A stretch of DNA of 64,000 nucleotides, from contig JAUPFV010000003.1 of the NCBI GenBank assembly GCA_036936605.1, positions 100,635,278-100,699,277 on the forward strand, given 5' to 3'. The position numbers and the translations under genes are program-made. Below, piece after piece: positions 22,735 to 34,490 of this stretch. This stretch comes from Limnanthes douglasii subsp. nivea. Its lineage: Eukaryota; Streptophyta; Magnoliopsida; Brassicales; Limnanthaceae. Position 1 is the stretch's first letter. Every line of letters starts with the position of its first letter. The notes under the pieces were generated by a model. It ran no database searches. It was not told the DNA's origin and saw nothing but the letters and a program-made list of their open reading frames with translations.

Positions 22735-23985
22735 TCAACCTAAATATTGGAGATATGCTCTTTTCCAATACATTTCAGATCGAGTATTGCCTCTGGATAA
22801 AGTTGTGGCTAAAAACATTAAGTACAAGGCGCATGGTTTCTTAATAATAAGAGAAATTATCTACAAAAAATCTTTTAGCAGGCCTCTCCTACGCTGTTTA
22901 GGGTTTGAAGAATCTCAGGCTGTATAATCTGAACTACATGATGGGGAAGGTTTAACACACTGTGGTTATAGAACCTTAACCCGGAGAGTCTTGTTGGCAG
23001 GGTACTATTGGCCAACCATAATGGAAGATGCTAAATAAATTGTGAGAAAATGTGATCCTTGTTAGAAATATGAGAATAAAATTCACGTGTCAGCAATACC
23101 TATGAAATCCATATTTGAGCCAATACCTTTTTTCAGATGAGTGATGGATCTGGTGAGGCCTCTTCCTATGGCATCTGGTGGATATAGGACAATTATAGTT
23201 GCTATTGACTATTTCTCTAAGTGGATAGAGGCACCTCCTTTGGCTGGAACCACTTTAAATGCAATTATTAAATTTATCTTATCTAACATATGCTATAGGT
23301 TTAGGATTCCCCAGAAGAATACTACAAATAATGGGCCACAGTTCAATAATAAAGACATGGAAACCTTCTGTACCTATAGAGGAATTCAACATTGTTTTTC
23401 TTCTTGTTTTCACTCTCAAGTGAATGGTCAGGTTGAAGTTGCAAACAAAACTATCTTGTTCGGATCCAAGAAGAATTTGGAAGGAGCTGCAGGAAAGTGG
23501 CCAAGTTATTTACAAGAAGTATGATGGGCCTATCGAACTACTCATTGGGCTTCCACACAAGAATATCCTTTTGCTTTAGTCTATGGGATGGATGCAATTA
23601 CTCCCATATAGGCTACTTTACCATCATACAGAGTCCAGAATTTTTCCGAACAGGCTAATGATGTAGCAATCATGAATCATTTGGACTTGATAGAAGAAAG
23701 AAGTGTTAAAGCACATCTGAGAACATCACACTATCAAGGTTTGATGAGGAGCAGATTTTCTTCTAAGGCCAAAAGAAGGGATTTTCAGATAAGAGTCAAA
23801 GTTTTAAGAAAAATCTTTTTACACACCAAAGAGAAGCAGTTTGGTAAGTTGGCTCCAAATTGGGAAGGCCCTTATATGGTCTGTGAAAAGGTTAAACTAG
23901 GGACATACAGACTCTAGGGAAAAGAAGGGAGAGGTCTAAAACATCCATGGAATGTTGAGCATCTCAAGTTACATTTAGAATAGAA
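22735..23985 (+). pseudogene. G1 integrase, degenerate
   Basis: Continues the pol reading after the MITE. A zinc-binding part ends CDPC (about 23055-23065), then the core: MDLVRPLPMASGGYRTIIVAI (from 23141, first Asp), NNGPQFNNKDME (second Asp replaced by Asn), and VNGQVEVANKTI (Glu kept). Then AAGKWPSYLQEV, a stop at 23522, and a C-terminal segment to about 23985 (WEGPYMVCEKVKLGTYRL). Stops follow LIEE-upstream DAITPI and TYRL. Confidence 0.85.
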
Positions 23986-24024
23986 CTCTTTTGTAAATAT
24001 TTACTTGTTAAATACCAATATAAA

Positions 24025-24110
24025 TATTAGGGGGCATACTATTTCCTACCCTGGTGGCGCAAGGAGGTTTTAATGAGGTGTCCGGGTTTTTCAACGATAG
24101 ATGATACCTT
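24025..24110. other. Conserved non-coding block after G1 pol
   Basis: The stretch after the pol end contains GGGGGCATACT, CCCTGGTGGCGC and AGGAGGTTTTAATGAGGTGT. It is almost the same as 61455-61545 after G3 pol, more alike than the neighbouring coding DNA looks. It lies between the convergent 3' ends of pol and aORF. Role unknown; possible 3'-end formation or RNA structure. Confidence 0.6.
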
Positions 24111-24443
24111 CTTCAAAAGTCTGGTGTGATTTTGTTTCAATTTGGATATTAATTGTTTATTCAACACCCTAACTCTCAAGTTTTCTTGAGTTGTTCAGAT
24201 ATGTTTAACACTTGATCACAATTATTAAACGTATGTGATCGGAGATATTAGATACTTTTGTTCAACACTTCTGAAATATTAGTGGCTATTTAAACATTGG
24301 CCATGAAAGATTTAAACATAATATTAAACAAAAAGGAAATGTGATAATTCAAACCTGATTGGACTTAAACCGATCAACAGTAAAAAAAGGCCTTGGCCAT
24401 CTGAGGACTTTAGTGTTTTAAAAACAAAATGCATAATAAAACC

Positions 24444-25623
24444 TTAGGGCTTGTTCCCTTCGGATTTTTTGTCACCACCATCTCCTTTGGGACTTTTGAG
24501 TTCAGCACTTGAACTCTCACCCACTTCTTCATCAGCCTCAGAGTCTTCCCCGCTAGAGTAATTGTGCTTATCCCCATCAGCCATTGTATGGAAATATAGA
24601 TCTTCATAGTCCACATATTTCCACAAAGGGACAAGGGTCCTCTTAGGAAAAGTTTCATGGAACAGAAGGACCATGTCGGACTTGATTCCATCGTCCCTCT
24701 TCTCCAGAGAGTCCACTATGCCATTAGCATACTTCCCTATCCCTGCTGTTATGGCTTGAGCTTGTTGATGTTCCATGACTTCTTTCTCTTTAATCTTCTC
24801 CTAGACAGTATTATCCAGCTTATCTTTGTCGTCACACAAAGTCTGGATGGTGCTCTTTTCAGTTTTCAGTTTCTCATTCAAAGCTGTGAGGTCTTTTGAA
24901 GAAGAAGGCTCCAGGTCGGAGTATTTGGTTTAAAGCTCATTGCTGACCCCTCAGCCTGTTTGACCGGACCCCTCAGCCTCAAAAGGGGCTTCTTCTATGC
25001 TGTCTTCCATATTCTCTTCCATCATTGTGAAAGGTTGTTCGGATGGTTTTGAAGATGGTTGTTCTGATGCCTTTGAGGATGATTGTTCGGGTGGTTTTGC
25101 AAACGGCTGTTCAGAAGGTTGTGGAGATGATGATTCAGATAATCTGGTTTCCGTTAGGGGTTGTTGCCCAAATGGTTCAACTTGTGGTACAAACTTTATT
25201 GCCTCTGAACTAGAAGGTTTTGAAGATGTGGGGGTAGATTTTGGTTTAGACTGACGTATAACCCGACGAGGAGTTAATTTGTCTGGAGACTTTTCTATGA
25301 CTGACCCCATCGCAATGAAAGAAGAGAAATTTCTTATACTTGAAACAACTTTCTCCTTGGGCAACGGATTTTGGGACTCCTGGACTGAGGAACCAGATCG
25401 GAGAGGTGAAAGATTTGCTACAAATGGAACTTTCCTAACTTTAGAGTTTTTTGAAGAAGATGACCCTTGATCAGTATTTAGTTGTGACTGATTGCTCTTT
25501 ATCACTTGGAGAAGCAGGAAGACCAACAACAATGCGTGATTCCCTCGCTACTTTACGTGCTCTCTCTAATTCTGAAAAATTTAACCAACCTCATTTTACT
25601 AAGGCGTTTCTGGCTGTGAACAT
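24444..25623 (-). pseudogene. G1 antisense gene (aORF), internally deleted
   Basis: Antisense to gag-pol. The start at 25623 (reading MFTARNALVK) is the same start sequence as the G2 aORF. The N-terminal region has degenerate PSEQPxxK repeats (about 25140-25030; SEQPFAKPPEQSSSKASEQP). After GSGQTG (about 24955) it jumps to a coiled-coil tail and HQQAQAITAGIGKYANGIVD, ending with an acidic and basic tail GEDSEADEEVGESSSAELK and the stop at 24444. Compared with G2, about 1.6 kb encoding the conserved core domain is deleted, with a repeat GGCTGAGGGGTC on both sides of the junction. A stop follows the junction too. Confidence 0.7.
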
Positions 25624-25715
25624 ATATGACTCAAGAACAAGGTTGAAAGTGAACTGAGCTCTCTCTCTCTCTAAGAATAGTTGTGATTGTTGAATACAAA
25701 AACAGTAGAAAAGTT

Positions 25716-25724
25716 AATATATAA
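25716..25724 (-). promoter_or_regulatory. TATA box of the G1 antisense gene
   Basis: On the minus strand TTATATATT lies about 95 bp upstream of the aORF ATG, followed by a CT-rich leader (25658-25673). The G2 aORF has TATATAAG at 37245-37252 with about the same spacing. The conservation of position supports a real promoter. Confidence 0.55.
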
Positions 25725-26049
25725 TGGTGAAAAGAGCAGTTGCCTAGGAGAAGGTGGATCAATTTTTTAGCAATGATTAAAAGCTGCAAAGTGTGAAAAT
25801 TAAAGCCTAGGTAACTTTCTAACCTATTGGGTGCAAGAATCTGGAAGAAAAATGGTTGGGAGGTTGATTTTCAAATTTAGTTTATACGTTGTTTAGATGT
25901 TGATTTCATTAGGACTTTGTTAAGAAAATATACATCACAATTAGTTGTTTCTTTTTAAGATAATATAATTAAACTGGAATGACTAATCGTAATTCTTACT
26001 CTATTTTTAAACATACAATCTTGCCTCATATGTCCTATTCATAGTTTAC
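25725..26049. other. G1 aORF promoter remnant, truncated against the LINE
   Basis: 25725-25860 matches the region upstream of the G2 aORF TATA box (37080-37245, opposite strand). Similarity ends at about 25860, before the 3' LTR expected from G2. The last 190 bp are unassigned AT-rich DNA up to the LINE. Confidence 0.5.
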
Positions 26050-28990
26050 AATCCCAACATTGCATACTACATAATTATTATAAACTTCTCAACAATCGTC
26101 TTGTTGTGATTATGCCTAAGATTATCTCTGATTTTCAAACTGCCTTTGTTAAAGGTAGATCTATCAACGATAATATTCTTATTACTAGAGAGCTATTTCA
26201 TGATATTAATTAGAGACCTAAGTCTGGCAATGTTGTTATCCAATTGGATATGTCGAAAGCTTTCAACAATATGGCCCATCAATTCATCCTTAAAGTTCTT
26301 TCTCTTTTTGGTTTCTCTGACAGATTCATTAAGCTTATTAAAGCTCTTATATCTAATATCAGTACCTCTATCTTGACTAAAGATGAGGTTCTGGGTTATT
26401 TCAAACCCAAGAGAGGTTTGAGACAGGAGGACCCTCTGTCCCCCAGTATTTTTATCTTGGGTGAAGAAATCTTAACTAAAGGCCTCTTAAAGCTGTTTAA
26501 AAGTAATAATAGCATGAATTACTACACTAGAACTGACCTCACCATCCCTTTTCTGGCATTTGCAGATGATGTTTTAATCTTTTCTAATTGTAATCCTAAT
26601 TCTATTAACAAGTTATGTCAGTTTTTAGATAGGTATCAAGCGGTCTCTGGTCAAGCTATTAATAAGCTTAAAACTAAGCTGATTATTTCTAGCAAGTTGC
26701 AGCTCAATAGCATTATCAAACTGGAGAGTCAAACAGGGTTCTCAACTAATACTTTGCCTACTACTCATCTTGGTATTACGATTAACAACAACAACTATGC
26801 CAATAACTACTACAACATTGTAGAAAAAATCATCTCTAAAATCAAAGATTGGAATGGCAAGAATCTTACCTTTGGAAGCAGGCTCACATTGATTGCCTCT
26901 GTGCTTATGTCCATTCCTGTCTATTGCCTTTAAAACTCCACAATTCCTAACTGCATTATCAAGAGATTGGACCTCATTTTCAACAAGTTTTTATGGAGAG
27001 CTAATTTCAATAGTAGAAGTGTTCAGTGGTGTACCTGATTGATGGTTTGCAGACCCTTTAATGAAAGGGGTCTCTATATCAGATCCCTGCCTGACTTGCA
27101 GCTTACTTTTTCTCAGAAACTCTGGTTTAACTACAGTAAAAAAGAAAGTTTAAGGTCAAGAGTTATGCATTATATTTATAGCAATAGTAAGCATCCTTTA
27201 GATCCAAACACTTACAAGAACTCTTCTATTACTTGGAAAGTGATGAATGTTATCAAGGATATTGTTGAGCATAATATTAAGTGGCTATTAGGGAAGGGTG
27301 AAGTTGACTTCTGGAGAGATAGTTGGCACAATCAGCCTCCTATCCTGTATCCTTTCAAGAGCAGCTGGTTTTTAGAAGCCAAAGTTAATTCGTTTTGGAG
27401 GCGTGATGGTTTAAACACTGAGCAGATGAATAGCTTATTGCCTGCTGACAAAATTATCAATATTCAAAAGGTTAGAATTGACAGTGCTAAGGATGACAAG
27501 ATCATTTGGGCTCTTTCTACTGATAGTGAATTCAACACTAAGCTGACTTGGGACAAGTACATAAAGCATCATCCTAAGTCTGGTCTTTATAGCATGATGT
27601 GGAATTTTCTCACCCCAATGAAGTATTCTTTTCACCTTTTTAAAAAACTACATTTCAACTGACTATAACTTACTGAGAAGGAATCTGAGCTTGGCTTCAA
27701 AATGTCAGTTCTGCTCAAACTCAGAGGACTCCAATCATCTGTTCGTTAATTGTCAGTTTTAATGGAATATTTGGAATCATTACAAAAACATTTTTAATGT
27801 TCAAATTGAGAGATACATGGTTCTTTCTCACATTATTAGAACCTGGTTTTGGTTCTCTAATTTGAAAGTTCACATAACTCACTCTATTCCTGCTATAATA
27901 TGTTACATGATCTGGAAAAACAGAAAAGTTCTAAGTATAAGGGTCATTATGATTCTTTATCTCAGACTATCAACAAGATCGATTCAGTAATAATTGGTCT
28001 TGATATCTCTAACAAATTAAAATATAAGCATTGGTCACAAGTTACTAAAACGGGTGTCAGTATGTGATGTACCTTTGCTGTTAGGAAACCCTCAAAGATT
28101 GAATACATCAAATGGCTTGCTTCTGAGGATGGAAGACCGAAATTGAACGTCGACGTTGCTTGCCTCAATAATGGCGAATCAAGCGGTGGTCTTGTTATTC
28201 GTAACAGTAAGGGCGATATCATACATTGCTCTAGAAATACGTATGGCAAGATGTCTCCGATGTTAGAAGAAGCTAGAGCATTGCTCGATGGCCTATTAAC
28301 GTGTGCTAAGAACAATTGGAGCAGGGTCGATGTCGAATCAGACTGTTTGCTGCTAATCAAGATTCTTGCAGAGGGCACTTCACCTTGGTATTTCTCACAT
28401 CTTATCAAAAATCTGCAGAAACTTGATTTCTTCTACCATGAAAATCAAATTTATCTCGAGAACTCAGAATCATGCGGCTAATTTCATGGCTAAATGAACG
28501 CTTAATCCTTCAAACAAGATAAGCTCTTCTATCCACAAAATTCCTAATCGGCTTTTAGCTATTACTTTTCTTGAGAGTTTAGGGATTGGATGAAGTTTTG
28601 GGAGAAGAAGAAAATAAATTGGGTAAAGAATTGAAGAATGAAAGTCTGTTTGCTGAAGAGAGGGGAGCTCGAGATTTTGGATTCTTCTAGGTGGGGTTTA
28701 GGCCAGCATTGGTGGCTTTGCCGATTTCAATCGCAGGCTGTCTGAGAACTGCTGGTTGCTCTGGTGGGTGTTTAGCTGCTGGACGAGTTCTTGTCTGGTG
28801 GTGGGTGTTTGGTGGTGGTGACTGATTGCCTTCTCAATTTTGGGTTCCTTGCCTAAATTTGGGAATTGATTAATTTTTAGTTCCTATATTTAGGCTTTGG
28901 ACCTCTCTTTTTGTAATGCTCTCAATTAGAGCTCTATTGTACGTAAAACTTTCAATTTCGTAATATATTTGTCGTTTGCTGAAGAAAAAA
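26050..28990 (+). mobile_element. 5'-truncated plant L1-type LINE
   Basis: Starts within the reverse transcriptase: MPKIISDFQTAFVKGRS (about 26115), QLDMSKAFNNMAHQF (26240), GLRQEDPLSPSIF (26420; the usual G-D-P is EDP), and FADDVLIFSN (26562), the catalytic FADD box, which is intact. A long frame runs to 26933, then another (27039-27662) covers the region after RT (WWLxGKG-like KWLLGKGEVDFWRDSW). A C-terminal RNase H-like domain is at 28143-28481 (LNVDVAC..., EEARALLDGLL). The 3' end is non-coding and closes with an A-run near 28984-28992. ORF1 and endonuclease are missing, as is usual for 5' truncation. Stops occur at 26213, 26932 and 27662. Confidence 0.85.
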
Positions 28991-28992
28991 AA

Positions 28993-29546
28993 ATCTAGTT
29001 ATTTTAACTAAAAAGTCTTGTTATAATTTAAAAGTTTTATTATCAAAATCAAAGCGAAAAAATAATCCAACTTTCTTTTATTTATTTATATATATATATA
29101 TAGAAAAATAAGCAAAGAACTTCCTTTTATTACTGAATTAAAGAGTACAAATGAAATACAAGGTCTTATCACAGTAAAACCAAAAGAAAAAACGAGAAAA
29201 AAGTACGTTGTTTTCCTAACTTTTCCACTTTTCCGCGATTTATCTATTATTTCCCAAAAGTTGTCTACAAAATTCCGCAAAATTATATTTTCCGCTAGAT
29301 AGTAAAAATAGTCTATATATTCAAAGTCTGTGTAAATCAGATGGCTATTACGACATATCTTTCACATAAAGACCATGCAAGTTCTCCTAGAGAAGCACAT
29401 CAATCAAAATCAAATTACACCATTACAAATTTATTGCATCAGAAACATGTAAGAGTAAATCCCTCCATCTATAAGGGCTGGGACAACAAATTCCATGCTA
29501 TTTTCCACCTAAGATACCAAATTACAAATCTAGAAAAACATTGAAG
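28993..29546. other. 3' flank of the pyrophosphatase-like gene
   Basis: AT-rich DNA between the LINE tail and the stop codon of the minus-strand gene. On the minus strand an AATAAA (plus 29430-29435) lies about 110 nt beyond the stop and is a good polyadenylation-signal candidate. A (TA)n run is at 29088-29101. Confidence 0.5.
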
Positions 29547-30659
29547 TTAGAATTGGCGAACTTGGACAGCTTGAGGTAATCCTTCATGAGCTAGTCCCGA
29601 AATAGTCTGAAACTTGCAAGTATCTGTGGAAATTAATTGAGCCTCTTTCTCTTTGCTTTCTTCAATCGAGTTTTGGGCAATGATGCTGAGCAAAACGGTT
29701 TCCAATTCTTGGCCATCGGTCCATCCATGTATTTCAGCCTTGAGTAACATCGGATTTTGACTGATCAAATCCCAGACGGGGAAGTTTTTCCTCGGCATCA
29801 TCATATCTCCTTCTTTAAGCCTTAAACTCGGGCAATAATCACCTGCACCGTCACCCAGGTAGATTATCTTTTTATTCCCCTCCTCTGCTATCGAAGCTTG
29901 GATTCTTTCAAGGATCAGACCCTATGTTTTACAGGAAAACAGCATATCAGTATCTGATGAGGGAGATTAACTATATGCATATACATATATGATTATGATT
30001 ATGAAGATTACCTTGCACATATTCGGTGGACAAGGATTGGAGCAGCCATGGGGTGATTTGGTGAAATCGTGGTACGGACAAATCCGGAGTGTACCTTCTT
30101 CATCTACCCAACCTGGATTCGTGTTAATCTCCGTGAAGTAATCCCGAATACCTAACTGTTTCAAAATCGTCTCGATAAAGAACTCATTCGCATCGCTTAG
30201 AATCCTCAATTCGCATCTGAAATCCAATTTCAACTATTTATTAACAATCTGACCAACAACGAACAGGAAATCTAATTACGTAACAGAAATCATTTTCATA
30301 TTCATATTCATACCCTAAATCATGAGCTGATTTGATGGCGGGAATGATCCGAGGATGAATCGGAATTCGTTTCAACACATTCTCAATATCCTCAATCGAT
30401 TTACCTTGTTCGTGTACTTCCTTCATCATCCGATCCTGTTAATTCGAACGCAGAAAACTGAATTTAAGAAGGAAAAATCGCGATTCACTATGAATTGAAG
30501 AAATGAAAGAAGAACACATACCATTAGAGAATTCCAAGGCATTGTAGGGAGGAGTTGATTAAACAGATCCGTAGCACCTAACTCGTCTACGACGAAATTA
30601 TCACTATCGCACTCGATAATCGTCTTGTCGAAATCAAAGACAATCACGATTCCGGCCAT
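29547..30659 (-). CDS. HAD phosphatase, PS2/PPsPase1-like pyrophosphatase (PHOSPHO-type)
   Basis: The only intact host gene in the window. Exons 30659-30522, 30435-30314, 30216-30012 and 29921-29547 all have GT-AG introns and give 279 residues. Motifs of the HAD superfamily, PHOSPHO1-type subfamily: motif I DFDKT (nucleophile D9, D11), motif II ILSDAN (S94), motif III Lys (probably K155 in NMCK), motif IV GDGAGDY (D179, D183). No signal peptide is seen, so it is probably cytosolic. The closest protein I recognise is Arabidopsis At1g73010 (PS2/PPsPase1), a phosphate-starvation-induced inorganic pyrophosphatase of similar length. Thiamine-monophosphate phosphatase-like and PEP/phosphocholine-phosphatase-like relatives share the fold, so substrate is inferred. 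The promoter carries P1BS sites, in line with phosphate regulation. Confidence 0.93.
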
Positions 30660-30722
30660 AATTGGATTTATGTTTCGAGTGTTCTTTAGCTTTCTTTTGC
30701 GATTTGATCACGAGGAGATATG

Positions 30723-30733
30723 TATTTATATAG
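30723..30733 (-). promoter_or_regulatory. TATA box of the pyrophosphatase-like gene
   Basis: On the minus strand CTATATAAATA lies 64-74 nt upstream of the ATG, leaving room for a 5' leader of about 35 nt. Confidence 0.75.
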
Positions 30734-30792
30734 CGGTGATAGGACTGATGAGGAGGGTGTAAAGAAATGTCTGTTTGATAATACTCTGTACC

Positions 30793-30800
30793 GTATATGC
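30793..30800. promoter_or_regulatory. P1BS (PHR1-binding) site, proximal
   Basis: GTATATGC fits the palindromic consensus GNATATNC. It lies about 60 bp upstream of the TATA box of a gene whose homologue is induced by phosphate starvation. Confidence 0.65.
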
Positions 30801-30970
30801 CAAAGGAATATTACATTTTTATCTTTCCACATTATCTAAACCGTAAGTTTATTTTGTTAATAGTTTGTTACCCTTTAGATCTTCATCATAAATGCTTTTT
30901 AATGTTAATTGGACGGTTATGAAGCTTTGTGATGGCCAGATTTACGTGGGGATAAAAAGAGGAAACTAGA

Positions 30971-30978
30971 GAATATTC
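30971..30978. promoter_or_regulatory. P1BS (PHR1-binding) site, distal
   Basis: GAATATTC fits GNATATNC and is a perfect palindrome, about 310 bp upstream of the ATG. A second copy makes chance less likely, but 8-mers with two free bases do occur by chance in AT-rich DNA. Confidence 0.5.
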
Positions 30979-31099
30979 GATTAGGCTAAAAAAGAATATT
31001 ATAAAGCGAGATGGGCATATCGAATTCAGATGGTACTTGGTTGATTCCTTTCGGTTCAAATATTGACAGCCGACTTCAAAATGTATGCCGCCAAACTAG

Positions 31100-31660
31100 G
31101 AATTCTCTAGGAACCATAACTCCTGTTTAGAGGGTACTTGGTAGATTCCTTCATATATTCATCTCTAATTTTGTAATTTTTATATCTCAATTTTTAATTT
31201 TTTAATTTTTTAATTTTTTAATTTTTTAAATACTTTGGCAACGACAAACACTTATAATTATATTACAAAATTTAAATTCGTAAAACTTTTATATGTTTAA
31301 GATTAAAAAGAATTAACCAAAAATCGGATAAATTTTTTGGTTCAAATTCCCGCCTATAAATATAGCAAGTTTGTTATATAAAAAGTTATTATTATTTTAA
31401 ACAAAAATATTAGGTTCTTTAGTATATAAACCAACTATATAAATTTAAATTTTCAATCGTCCTTTTTCTAACGATTTTCGTATTATTTGTCTAATTATTT
31501 TTATTCATTCGTAGTATTCGTCAGCTGAGTTTTCATGTTTTTTTTGCAATTCATAGCTTTCGAATGTTATATCATATGATGGTCATTAATGGTTCACACA
31601 TGCGTTTAAAAGTTAAACACCTAAAAAGAAATAAGTATGAGGAATGAGATGATATTATTT
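31100..31660. repeat. AT-rich spacer with (TTTTTTAA)n-like minisatellite
   Basis: 31182-31229 repeats 'aattttttaatttttt' words with a period of about 8. Otherwise AT-rich DNA with no gene seen. Confidence 0.6.
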
Positions 31661-31668
31661 CTTCTATA

Positions 31669-33110
31669 TTGATGGACCATTACCAATACATCACTAAACG
31701 TAAGGTCGTTTCCTGTCCGGATCATTCAAAAACTAACTATTCTAAAGGATATTCTCACCAAGAATCTTTTAGTGGATCTAGAAGGTGTCGTGATCGTCAC
31801 CACCGATCATCATCTGCTAGGAGAAGGGGACTCATATTTTTCGCCACCACAATGATAGAAAGAGAGATACACATGACTTTGAGCAACCCCCGACACGACA
31901 TGAGCAAGATGCTCCTCAAGCTCTATTGTGAACTTACTAACTCAAAAAAAAAAACCCTCACCAGACTCATCTGGGCCAGCAAGAAAACCAACAAAAATTC
32001 CCTTAAGCTCAACTAATGAACTTACCAACTCAATAAAACCCTCATCAGGCTCATTCAGCCAACATGAAAACCAACAAAAGTTAGCTCAAGCTCCTCTAGT
32101 GCACCCAACCAATCATCATAACTTTCCCCAGTATCCACCAATGTTATAGAATAATTCTTTTGTGATTCTGCAAATAAATCGTCAAAGTACTTATTATGCA
32201 AGTATGACACTGCTACTAGTAGGGTTACCAGCAAACAAACAAGAAAAACTACATTATCATGCCTTCGGCTACGTAGTGACCTAATTATTAACATTATATG
32301 GTTAAGGAAACTAGAGTCACTTCGACTTATTTCCTAGCAACCAATGTCTCACTTCCTTTGAATCCTCGGTTAGCACCATAAATCTAACATGAAGACTTAC
32401 CACTTAAGTTCAGTAATTATAAGATGGAAAAGTATGATAGAACAAGAGATCCATAACATTATATAACGAATTCCAAGAATGAGATGCTGTGTTTTGGAGG
32501 AGACAATAGACTTATTTGCACGGAATTTTCCATGAGCATCAAAGGAAATGTTTAAACTTGGTCCAATCAACTTCCCCAATATAGCATCTGAAGGTTTAGT
32601 ATGTTGTGAGAAACCTTTAGAAACCAGTTCATTGGTTCAAAAGTCATTTAGAGAGATGGTGACTATATAGTTCACTGCAAGCAACGATCGAAAAAGAGTC
32701 TCCAAAATTACACTTATCGTTTTATCAAAACAAAGAATTGACTACATGAGTACCATGATTTGGTGGTCGTTGCATCTTACATATAATGAATTCTATCAAA
32801 AATTATGACATATAATATCCTGAAAAATAAAGCAACAAGTTTTGAGGATCTGATTGCTAAGAGGGAGGACCAAATCAAAGTTGACATTATTATAAGATAA
32901 AGAATACAAGAAGTTCCAAATGTCTACCCTTCCGACCAACTGTTGGCTAATGTTAATGAGTCACTCACGTTGGTGCAAGTTAAAATGGAAAAGGCACAAC
33001 ATGAAGTTTTAGCCCACACACCACAAACAAAAGAAGTATTAGTAAGGCCAAGACATTATAATAATCAAAGTAGATTTCAAGGGTAAGCCGAGAAAGAACT
33101 TCAGTAACAA
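31669..33110 (+). pseudogene. Degenerate Ty3/gypsy gag
   Basis: Heavily mutated. Recognisable pieces are a Ser/Arg-rich stretch (31735-31830, RRCRDRHHRSSSARRRG) and KMEKYDRTRDP (about 32422), the gag word MEKYDGxxDP of this group. The later text has many stops. It is upstream of and collinear with the RT piece at 34500, so probably part of the same element. Confidence 0.5.
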
Positions 33111-34490
33111 CTACAACACTAGCCAAAATCTAAAATGCTTGATTAGAGAACCATATAAATAATTTAATGAATATTAAAGATTATTTATTAAAATACTAAA
33201 TATATTATCAAATTTCAGTATTTTACAAAGATGTGGACTTCCAAAGAGATGATAGACAATAATAAGTTCTCTAAGTTCTACAATAATGTGGAGCACTATA
33301 CTTGAAATTATATTATTTTGTATGGTGAAGTTTAAAATGTTATTGATGAAGGCAAGGTTCTAAAATTCATAAGAAAGAAAGTATAAAATAAATTTGAGAA
33401 ATGTTCAAGCTAAACCTTAACCTCCAACAAGGCATGAGCCAAATATTGCGACTGTCGTCTAACCTCTACGACATTTAGAAATTAATATCATTATGGATAG
33501 AGAAGAGACCTATCTAGATTCAAATCCAAACAAACATATCATAGACACAATCATAGGATATGACTCATTTCAAAGTATATCTAGAACTCCAGAAAAAAAA
33601 TATATTAATGATTTAGAAGTTCAATTCTAATATCGAAATGTCACCCCATTTATATAGAAACCCTTAGCCAATGCTTGGTTTCACTGATGATAACCTAAAA
33701 TAAATCGTGATACTGTACCAATATACAATAATAATTACATTATATATAACTAAAGTATAAATAAAGAGATATATTGGCAGTGCAATAACATATTATATAA
33801 GATTACTTATAACAAGATGCATGGTGTCCCAGACTTAATACCCACCTATATGAATTTGACTAGGTTTATTGGGGCATATAAAAAGATTGTGAAATAGCTA
33901 AACTTGGATATAGTTCTGAGACAACAAGATTTCAGAAAGAAAGTTCAGTGTTTATTTATGATAGTGGATGCACATTCTTCAAACAATGCAATTTTGGGAA
34001 ATTTTTGTTTCGATTATATACATGTTGTAGTATAGAATTATTAATAAATTCCTTTGGTTTATAATGAATGGAGATGTTGGTGTAATAAGAGACAACTAGA
34101 GAATACAAATGGAGTGTTATGCAGACTTTTTGCCTCTTAAGAAGTATGATCAAATATGTACTCCAAGTCTTCTTAATGATATGGATAACCTTAAAGATAT
34201 TCCGCCTTCATCTAATCAAGTTAGTATAAGAAAATAATGCTTAAAAATAAAGGAAAATATAGTCATTCACCTTGGCTGAGACATACCAACAAACCTCATG
34301 CATAAATTTAAAAAAGAGTGGATATATTTGCATGAATTGACCAGGATGTGACAGGAATCCGTACCAAAGTTATATACCACAAGCTATCTGCGGATAACAG
34401 GTTTTGATCGATATAAAAAGATGAAATCCTCATCCTAAAAAAAATTAAAGTAAATTTGGATAAGATATACATGCTCAGTGAAGTGGGCCA
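33111..34490. other. Degenerate gypsy interior, no clear domain
   Basis: Lies between gag and RT remnants, where the protease should be. I found no DTG/DSG motif. AT-rich, with many stops in all frames. Confidence 0.4.

Noticed and set aside
24997..25657. Plus-strand open frames opposite the G1 aORF
   Set aside because: Shadow of the minus-strand aORF low-complexity region; the minus frame has homologues in G2 and G3.
29341..29544. 67-residue plus-strand open frame next to the phosphatase-like gene
   Set aside because: It overlaps the 3' untranslated region of the minus-strand gene and has no recognisable features.
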